The notes beneath the pieces were generated by a model. The model did no database searches. It saw nothing but the letters and a program-made list of their open reading frames with translations, and had not been told where the DNA came from. A stretch of 64,000 nt of DNA from Sinotaia quadrata (Eukaryota > Mollusca > Gastropoda > Architaenioglossa > Viviparidae), in assembly GCA_028829895.1 (NCBI GenBank), contig CM054182.1:37208879-37272878 (forward strand). Reading direction: 5' to 3'. Shown here in pieces: positions 56,901-64,000 of this stretch. The translations under genes and the position numbers were made by a program. Numbering within the stretch: position 1 is the first letter of the stretch; each line of letters starts with the position of its first letter.

Positions 56901-59900
56901 ATGATGTTTGAATTTTCACTCGCAAAGTGACTTATAATGAAGACTAACAATAAATATATGTTCCTAGCAGTGCATTCATTTTAATTTTCCACCCATCATG
57001 TGATAGGTGGAAAATACTTTTGTTATAGTATTTAATGCCCAACAATTTTTTTTTTAATCCATGACACATTAGATCTTTACAAGAATGCATTTTTTCATAG
57101 TCATGTTTTATCCAAGACACTTTTCTTTTAATTTATTGAGTGAAAAGTAACATTTTTAATTCCAATTTCAAAACTTGAAAATGCTTATATTTTAACTTTA
57201 GAATTAATTTCTTTTAGACTCTTGAAAAAAAATATGGTTGATTTATAAATCATTTTTATTTTATTCAAAGTTATTGAGTATAAATCTTCTCTCTCAGTCT
57301 CTGTAATGTTTGTCAATTTTTACTTTTAATAGGTGCGTCGACGTCCTCGCTGAAAAAGCCTCGAAGTCGTGGCCTGTTTAGTTCTTTTTTCTGTTGTTTT
57401 GGAAACAACAACAATAATAACAACAATAATCCACCTACCTGTCAAGTGCCTCCAGTGGAGGAAAATGGAAACCCAAGAGTAAGTAATGTTGAATTGTTAC
57501 AAATTAAATACATTTAATTTTAAATAACAGCATCATCTTGTGATAATGTGGACAGCTTTTGTTTTAGCTTTTGGTAATTCTCTTCTTTGATGAGTGAAAA
57601 TTTTGTTTATTGCATGCTTAATATTTACTTAAATATGTGTTGGATACTTGTCTATATACATACTCTGATACTGAATATCTGTTTCCATTCATTGCTGAAT
57701 ATCTGGATGTTTAGCTGTTGAGTATCTTTTAAACATAAGAATTCTTAGCATTTTCTTGAAATTACAAGCTTGGCAGACCCATAATTGATGTTTCAAAAAA
57801 ATTTCTGTTTAAAAATAAAAAATAAAAAGTTAATAGAAGATAAAAGTTCTTATTTTAATTTGGATCAGAAATGCATGCAATTCACTTTGTTACAATATTT
57901 GAATCGCCAACTTTTGAATTAATTGATATCTAAGGTATACATTTTAGTACTGCTTCACTATTACTGTATCAGTATCATTCTTAATCCAACAGTAACAACA
58001 ACAATCTGGTTATTTAAAGTGACAGAACAACCAACCTAGAAGCTTCATGAATAAAAGATTTTTATTTATGATAACCTCTCACATTTGCTGATCATATGTT
58101 TAATTACTTTTGACATATTTGAAATACAAGTCTTGCACTAAGACCAGAAACTTGAGCTGCTTTCATGTTTACTTTTCTGTATATTCCTTATGATTAACAG
58201 AAACTGATACAGAATAAAAATATTATGTTCGTGTTTGTGTGTATGTGTGTGTGTATGTGTATGCATGTGTTTGAAGAGACGTACTGCATATCCTCTAGCA
58301 TTGACTGAGTTAGACTGGCATAACTAAGTTTCATTCTCCAAAGTATTTAAAAATTGAATTGTTTGGTAGTTTTTATTATTATATAGTGAGCAGTTTAAAA
58401 ATTGAATCACTAGTAGTTATTTAGTGAGCAGAGTATAAGATTAAGATTGAAAGTGTTTATAAAAGCACATATACATGCACACTCACACACATTCTCTATT
58501 AGTTTCTTACACCATGATGTTTTGATACTTTAACTTCACAAGATCTAACTTGTTTATGAAATCTGAACTTTGGAAAAGTACAGTTACATTATATTCTTAT
58601 CTGTAAATCTGAACTTTAATGTTGAATTTTAGTTTTAAGATATACAATAATGATTAAATACATTTTAAACTTTCCTCCTATTTAAATTTTGATTAAATTA
58701 TCTTTCACTTTGTCACTTTTTCTCTTTCCTCCTATTTAAACTTTGACTAAATTGTCTTTCACTTTTTCACGTTTCTTAGTGGTAATGCAATTTTTTATAG
58801 TGGCATACTGTCTTCCAGCTTTTCCACTTAGTTACTTGATTTACTAGATTTGAAAATTTAATTTAAAAAAAAATCCTTCATCATTTCTTGTCTTGAAATT
58901 TGCTTCTTGAGCACACACAGCTTCCTGTCTTCTGTTTAAATTAATTTTTTTCAAAAGCGCTTTACTGTCCCAGCTCATCAGTCTTGAAGAAGGGAGAGTA
59001 TGAGAGTTGAAAAACTGGTCACATGCATGGCGACCAAAGACTAGATCTTGTGACCACCCTGTTTTCCCAGTATTATTATACAGCATGCATTTGAACACCC
59101 ACAAAATAGTTTAGTAAAATTTGTTTTGTGTTGAATTCTGTAGACTTTATGGGTTAGGATCATAATGTTGCTGTCCAGATTTTTCTAGTTCATCTTTAAT
59201 TGTCTATTTCCCAAAGCTTTTCTGAGCAACATTTTTAATATGAACTGGGTGTAATAATTGCTTGTTTATAGATTTAAAATTTAAAATCTAATAATATTAT
59301 TTATTAGAATGTAAAGATTAAGTGTTCAACAGTTAATAGGATCTCATTATTAAACTCAGTTATTAACATAAAATCCTTTAAAATTTAAATCTGCCATTTT
59401 TCTTTTGATAGTGTGGCCTAATGAAATAGAAGAAAACTATTTAAGTGATATTTATTATTTTATTATATAATTTTATTATGCTAAAATAAATATAAACTTG
59501 ATTAATTCCTTGTGTCCCAGACTCCACAAAGCTTGATAATTTTTGCTATTTATCAGCATTCTTTTGATAGAATAGTTGTAGAATTGTTTGTTCTCTCACC
59601 CCCCCCCCCCTTCCCCACCAAAAATGTACTTTTAGACATCTTTTCCCACCAGTATAATTAATTTTTCATTGCCACTAATTATTGTTGAATATTTTAATTT
59701 ATGTTTATATCTAAACTCTAATTATCTCTGCATTAAAAAAAATGTGCTTCTTAATTTATGCATTGCTTATGAGCAGACTGCAGTAGAAATGATAATTGTA
59801 TGTTTGGTTACTCATTTAAGTCAGGAAAAAAATTCTGCTTTTGTGTTATTTCCTACCAAACTCATGGGGGGGGGGGGGACTAAATCAGTAAATGTTTGTC

Positions 59901-61816
59901 GTTAGATAGGACTGATGATAGTAAAGTTCACTTAGAGCAATCTTATGAACTCAAAAGTGTTGCGAGGACATTCTCTTGAACTTGGAACAATTCAATGAAT
60001 TTTGATCAACTTAATAATGTCATTCACATGAAAGAAGAACATCCTCTTGATATCATTCTTTTGAAGTAAGAGCATCATCATAATTTAATTTTTTTGCTTG
60101 ATTTTATTCTTATGAAGTAAGAGCATCTTTGTGATGTTATTCTCATGAAATAAAAACAGCCTCTTGATGTCATTCTAATAAAATAAGTACAGCCTCTTGA
60201 TGTCATTTTCATGAAGAAAGAACAGCCTATTCATATTCTCATGAAATAAGAACAATCTCTGATGTCATTTTCATGAAAAAAGAACAGCTCTATGAGTATG
60301 ATATTCTCATGAAATAAAAATAGCCTCTTGATGTCATTGTTATGAAATAAGAAAAGCCTCATGATGTTAGCATAACATAAGAACAGCTACATTATGTCAT
60401 TGTCGTGAAATAAAAACAGCCTCATATTATTCTCATGACTACAAAAAAGCTTTGATGGCCTTCTCATGACCACAAAGCAGCTTGGATGGCATTCTCATGA
60501 CCACAAAGCAGCTTGGATGGCATTCTCATGACCACAAAGCAGCTTGGCAGTTGGATGGCATTCTCATGATTACAGAATAGCCTTGTGTATGCAGGGCATC
60601 CTTGTGAGAGTATTGAGTGCAGAGCAACCTTGTAATTGTAGTTTTTTTTAATTTAGAGCAAACTAAGGGGAGGGGATTTTTATCAGCTCATTGAGATGAA
60701 TTAATAGATAGACATATTTATTTGTTTTTTTACATTGTAGTGTTATCTTCTAAAAGTGCTTTCTGTTCACTGTGGATTGAGCTGTAAAAGTGCTCTCTGT
60801 TCACTGTGGATTGAGCTGTAAAAGTGCTCTCTGTTCACTGTGGATTGAGCTGTAAAAGTGTTTTCTGTTAACTGTGGATTGAGCTGTAAAAGTGCTCTCT
60901 GTTCACTGTGGATTGAGCTGTAAAAGTGCTTTCTGTTCACTGTGGATTGAGCTGTAAAAGCGTTTTCTGTTCACTGTGGATTGAGCTATAAAAGTGCTCT
61001 CTGTTCACTGGATTGAGCTGTAAAAGTGCTCTCTGTTCACTGTGGATTGAGCTGTAAAAGTGCTCTCTGTTCACTGTGGATTGAGCTGTGCAGTGAATCT
61101 GTTGTAGAAGAATGCTTGATGATTGATCTTCTTTTTTTTAATAGATGATGGTTTTTAGTCTTGTGAGCTGTTTAGTGTCAGTCGACTGGAAATACAATTG
61201 CTACATCTAGTTGATTTTGAGGATGGTAGTTAATCAGACGTGAGCAGTTGGTGGGTGGGTTGTCAAATATAAATACATTTTCTAGATTTATTAAGATTAT
61301 TAGAAAACTGAGGTTGCTATTAGTTGGAAATAAAATACTAAAAAATAGAAAAATATGTGTAGCATCAGTTTATCCTGGTGTGAGCATAATTTCATAAATG
61401 TTTGTTCTAGAACTCTGTGAGTGGAGAACAAAACAAAACATTTAGTTGTAATTCTGGATCAACAAATATTTTATTTATTTCATAGCAGTCTGCTCAAATA
61501 TTGAAAATTTGATATTTCAGATGAGGAAAGAGGAATATTTGTTTTTTGTTTTTTTGTTTTTAATAGTAAATTAGTATCTTTATGAGTTAACTAACTTCAG
61601 TTTGTTATTGATGTACAAAAATACATTTTGTATTGTCTTTGGTTATGTCTTATTTCAGTTCCTTCCTGGTTATTACAAGGTCCAGTATATGAACAAGACC
61701 CTTTCCCAAGTCCTACTTTCCATGTTTATGTAATATAATATTTGACAAAACCTTTTTGTGCATTTTTATAGGGAAGACCCAGGTGCAGGGCCCTGCACTC
61801 CCTACTGCACCACATT
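41801..61816 (+). CDS. CTDSPL: Small CTD phosphatase gene (SCP family), 5' exons only
   Basis: Exons 41801-41876, 57333-57478 and probably about 61777-61816 join in frame. They give MDSTSIITQVSREDELLNTF, then SLKKPRSRGLFSSFFCCF, a run of nine Asn, and VEENGNPR. This is the N-terminal part of CTDSPL/CTDSP1/2 (vertebrate forms start with a similar IITQV or VITQI phrase, then the KxRSR, FCCF and LVEENG phrases). Family role: HAD-type DxDxT phosphatases that remove phosphate from Ser5 of the RNA polymerase II tail and silence neuronal genes with REST; they also act on SMADs. The catalytic domain is not in the window, so the gene continues to the right. CTDSPL versus CTDSP1 orthology cannot be settled; an invertebrate may have only one. 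Confidence 0.9.
44190..44575. repeat. Degenerate about 30-bp tandem repeat
   Basis: GGCAAGCATTGACTGATATA-like units, about 12, in CTDSP intron 1. Confidence 0.8.
45057..45560 (+). repeat. Interspersed repeat, copy 1
   Basis: GGTGGAAAATTAAAATGAAT, GTGAGTGAAAATTC, CATCATTTAGCAAATGACCT and GAGTACTTTGATG run in this order. The same order is found on the other strand at 56330-57015. Likely a non-autonomous mobile element; family unknown. Confidence 0.85.
45763..45783. repeat. A-run of 21
   Basis: Single A-homopolymer in CTDSP intron 1. No retrocopy was seen upstream of it. Confidence 0.9.
47280..47480. repeat. 64-bp tandem repeat, 3 copies
   Basis: TGAGCTAAATAATATGTTTT, TGATTACAAAGCAAAACATT starts at 47287, 47351 and 47415. 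Confidence 0.93.
47700..48235. repeat. Degenerate tandem tract
   Basis: Units with CAGAAAACAATATGATACTG, AAATAAAC, passing to AAACAAACTTAAGTCTTTGG units at 48060-48220. Confidence 0.8.
49190..50015. repeat. About 30-bp AT-rich tandem array, split by a MITE
   Basis: TAATATACTTTTGCTGCAAT, TTATAA units occur on both sides of 49380-49813, so the element landed inside the array. Confidence 0.82.
49380..49813. mobile_element. MITE, 434 bp, 28-bp terminal inverted repeats
   Basis: The left end ATGTGATGCTGTCTGGAAAA(CCCCAGCT) and the reversed right end agree over 28 bp with two differences. The inside is a 177-bp segment repeated twice (GCCATTTGTAATCGTTTACT, AGTCCAGGGAG). No coding capacity. No clear target-site duplication was found. 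Confidence 0.88.
50180..50590. repeat. Degenerate tandem tract TTTATTGTTAGACTTAT
   Basis: Units of about 30-40 bp with TTACTTTTATTGTTAGACTT and TGCCTTTATTG. Confidence 0.82.
50887..50945. repeat. (TC)n(AC)n microsatellite
   Basis: About five TC then about 24 AC units in CTDSP intron 1. Confidence 0.96.
51287..51332. repeat. (TG)n microsatellite with CG steps
   Basis: GT run broken by GCGTGCGCGC, alternating purine and pyrimidine, so able to take the Z form. Confidence 0.93.
52477..52492. repeat. C-homopolymer
   Basis: A run of about 16 C in AT-rich intron; length is uncertain in most sequencing. A similar G/C run is at 59600-59610, and G12 is near 59867-59878. Confidence 0.85.
53664..53853 (+). 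CDS. Possible alternative first exon of CTDSP
   Basis: An open frame, MGQKKKHLLKPLSFGISKNC, later YDDTDDEDDFTPVYPNCWDG and HNFLKWIFSAA, ends in phase 1 at CAGCAG|GTATGA. This is the same phase as exon 1, so it could splice to 57333. I do not recognise the sequence. It could be a taxon-specific isoform start or a chance frame. Confidence 0.4.
56330..57015 (-). repeat. Interspersed repeat, copy 2, inverted to copy 1
   Basis: The reverse strand shows GGTGGAAAATTAAAATGAAT, GCGAGTGAAAATTC, CATCATTTAGCAAATGACCT and GAGTACTTTGATG in the same order as 45057-45560. The part at 56345-56600 resembles the other end again, so the copy may be palindromic or doubled. Confidence 0.85.
57333..57478 (+). CDS. 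CTDSPL: CTDSP exon 2 with poly-Asn run
   Basis: Acceptor TTTTAATAG, donor AGA|GTAAGT, phase 1 in and 0 out. Codes ASTSSLKKPRSRGLFSSFFC, CF, GNNNNNNNNN, PPTCQVPPVEENGNPR. The nine Asn come from an AAC/AAT codon run placed where vertebrate forms have RDYN. The double Cys could be a lipid-anchor site (inference). Confidence 0.95.
59925..60620. repeat. About 36-bp tandem array
   Basis: CTTGATGTCATTCTCATGAA, ATAAGAACAGC, changing to CTCATGACCACAAAGCAGCT, TGGATGGCATT (about 34 bp, near identical) at 60440-60570. Confidence 0.9.
60750..61090. repeat. 34-bp tandem repeat, 10 copies
   Basis: TGTAAAAGTGCTCTCTGTTC, ACTGTGGATTGAGC, near identical; one copy lacks two bases. It lies 0.7 kb before the probable exon 3. 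Confidence 0.96.
61777..61816 (+). CDS. CTDSPL: Probable CTDSP exon 3
   Basis: In phase 0 from acceptor GGGAAG it codes TQVQGPALPTAPH and ends in phase 1 at CACATT|GTAAGA. This fits the Pro-rich linker that precedes KYLLPE in the family. Using the stronger AG five bases earlier (start 61772) gives another frame without that likeness. Confidence 0.6.
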
Positions 61817-64000
61817 GTAAGAGTATTTACTGTAACATTTTATTTATATTTACAGTGAGTTCTCTGTTTACACACATTTTGTTGAATTTATGTGACCTAA
61901 TTTATGACCTAATATATAGGTATTTTTATTTTATTTGCATGCCAAAGTCTGTTGCAGGACCAGAGACATTAAGCTGAGATTGAGAGTAAGATTTTTTAGT
62001 TTCTTAGTTGTTGGTCTTGCTGTACAGATATCAAACCAAGAACTCTGGTGTTAGAGAAATTGTGCTAGTGTTTATGTACATAGATATGTATTTAATTTCT
62101 TGTTTTGTTTATTTTATTTCTATTTGTGCAGGAGTCTTAGGAATGCATATATTATTAAACATAGAACTCACTGTGGTATTAATTTATATTAATATATTAA
62201 TTTAGTAAGTATTATTTATGGGTTTCTATTTTGGTTATAATTTTCTCTTATTGGATGGGATGGTGGTGATGGTTGTGCTTTAAATTCACTTATCTTCCCC
62301 CACCCCCCATGGAAGCAAGGTTTTTTCACAGTAGGTTTTTGTGACCAAATAAAAGATTTTATGCTAATGAGTTTGAGCATTTAAGATTTTGAATTGTTAC
62401 CAGAAAAAATTAAAATTATCTTCTGATGTACAAAAATAATTTTATTTGACAGGACAGATATGGGACATGTACTTGTAAAATTTAGTTTGTGGGTATTAAA
62501 ATTTTTAAATATTGAAATAATTTTGATTGCAATTTGTGTGGGCTGTTGTGTTATACATTTATTCAATAAATGATATCTCTTTTTAATTCTGGATCAAAAA
62601 AAATATTTTGCTTTCAGTGTCTTTATACTGCTTAAGATTCAGTGACACTTTTAGATAATCTGCTTGTGACAAGTCAGATGTTTTGGACAGATGCCAAAGA
62701 AACATGCACGCACACGCATGCACGTGCGCATGCAAACAGAAGCATCTCAGTTTATTACCTCAGTCATTTCAAATGAAATTTTATCAATTTGTTAATTTTG
62801 TTTTACTTTCCATGTAAAACCTTATTGTAATACCCAAAGTCTAGGAAATCACAAACCAAACATAATATTTAAATTTTAAGAATTAAAGCAATTATACTCC
62901 TGCTTATATGAGTAATTATACTGTAGGTAAGCATTGTGCTTGTTTCATGCTTAATCTTACAATGGCCAGAAACACGTTCCAACAATTTGGTTTATATTCA
63001 TATATGCATGAATGACTTTTAAACTGTTACTACAAAACTTTTTCAGAATAACCACATAATAAGTACAGTTATCAGTCAGCAGAAGTGTTTTGCACCTAAC
63101 GAGTGTTTCATTGTCAATAATAAAGAAAAACAAGTTAAGAATTTCACTAATTTGTTTGGTATTAGTTTAATTTGTTACTACTTACATGTACACATGGCAT
63201 TAAACATTCTGTGTACATGTATATTTCTTAACTGTTCAGCAAGGCAGGAAACTCATTTGTTGACAGAAAATTATAAAGAAAAGCATGCTATTTGATTGAT
63301 GCACTTGATTATTTGTGCTAAAGATGACGACCTTACTTTCTCTGTTTCACTTAACTCACCTACTTGATGTACAAATTAAAGATTTTGAAAAAATTCATTG
63401 AGATTACTGTATCAAAATGATGTTTACATACTAATCATCTAATGTGATACACAAAATATAACGTGAATACTCTGAGATTACTCATTGAGAATGATGTTTA
63501 CATACTAATGTGTTACACAAAATATAATGCGAATACTCTGAAATTAAGAGTTGATGCCTGTCTTCTGCTGACAAAACTACTGCTCAGAATTTTTGTACTG
63601 TGCTTGACAATGAATAGCACATGCTTCCATAAACAAATTCAGCTCCTTTAGGATATGGTTGGTATTACAATACTCATGTTGTATAACAAACACTTATAAA
63701 TCTGTATTTTGTAAAATAAGGGATGTATGTTTGCAGTTAGAATATGTAGGTTTTATTTCAACCCTGAAGTTAAATTTGTATTTATCTTACGTTATTATTG
63801 TGGTAGATTTATTGCAGAATTTAATTTTTTTAAAGTTTTATTTATTATATATACGAGCACAACCTGTATTTTTACTAAATAGACTGCTACTTGACTATAT
63901 TACCACAAACTGTATTTTTACTAAATAGACCTGTACTTGACAATATTACCACAAACTGCACGAAGAAGGAAAAATAGTTGAGGTCAGTCTGCAATTTGTT
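61817..64000. other. Partial CTDSP intron
   Basis: No phosphatase-domain exon is visible. It contains a two-copy repeat of about 71 bp (63405-63550) and a 50-bp pair (63860-63960). Confidence 0.7.

Noticed and set aside
41877..61776. Intronic miR-26, hosted by CTDSP genes in vertebrates
   Set aside because: I looked for TTCAAGTAAT with a hairpin and saw none. The miR-26 family is best known from vertebrates.

Overview
This is an AT-rich, repeat-laden window of animal nuclear DNA. The evidence is two long genes with short exons, GT-AG introns with matching phases, microsatellites, DNA-transposon relics and a LINE scrap. No bacterial, organellar or viral gene layout is visible. Protein similarity and repeat style suggest a marine invertebrate, most likely a lophotrochozoan such as a mollusc. 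The species cannot be named from sequence alone.

Layout. (1) Minus strand, 1532-37869: 24 coding exons of a nephrocystin-3 gene (NPHP3, a ciliary inversin-compartment protein). They code 1182 residues in one continuous reading frame: a myristoylation-type start (MGAGGS), coiled coil, STAND-type NTPase with Walker A and B, and at least five TPR-like repeats. The C-terminal end lies off the left edge. (2) 37870-41800: intergenic, divergent promoters. (3) Plus strand, 41801 to beyond 61816: the 5' exons of an SCP-type small CTD phosphatase gene (CTDSPL/CTDSP1-like), with a 15.5 kb first intron, a possible alternative first exon near 53.7 kb, and the DLDET catalytic domain off the right edge. The two genes are head to head, about 3.9 kb apart between start codons.

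Introns hold almost everything else: over 25 tandem-repeat arrays, a decayed hAT transposase (about 30.5-32.6 kb), a LINE reverse-transcriptase fragment (23.4 kb), a MITE with 28-bp inverted ends (49.4 kb), and an inverted pair of an interspersed repeat (45.1 and 56.3-57.0 kb).

Main observation. In the NPHP3 gene the minisatellites are not placed anyhow. At 8 of 24 exons the tandem unit overlaps an exon/intron boundary, so the array is made of copies of that exon's own end plus its splice site. Donor copies occur at exons 13, 15, 16, 20 and 22, and acceptor copies at exons 8, 10 and 12. Exon 16 has eight identical-core donors in a row at a 36-bp step. This makes rows of decoy splice sites beside the real ones. 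For exons 13, 16, 20 and 22, running past the real donor meets a stop codon at once. I know of no described name for this pattern; its meaning (splicing control, or just a mutational footprint) is open. A second point is that the Walker A lysine of NPHP3 is arginine here.
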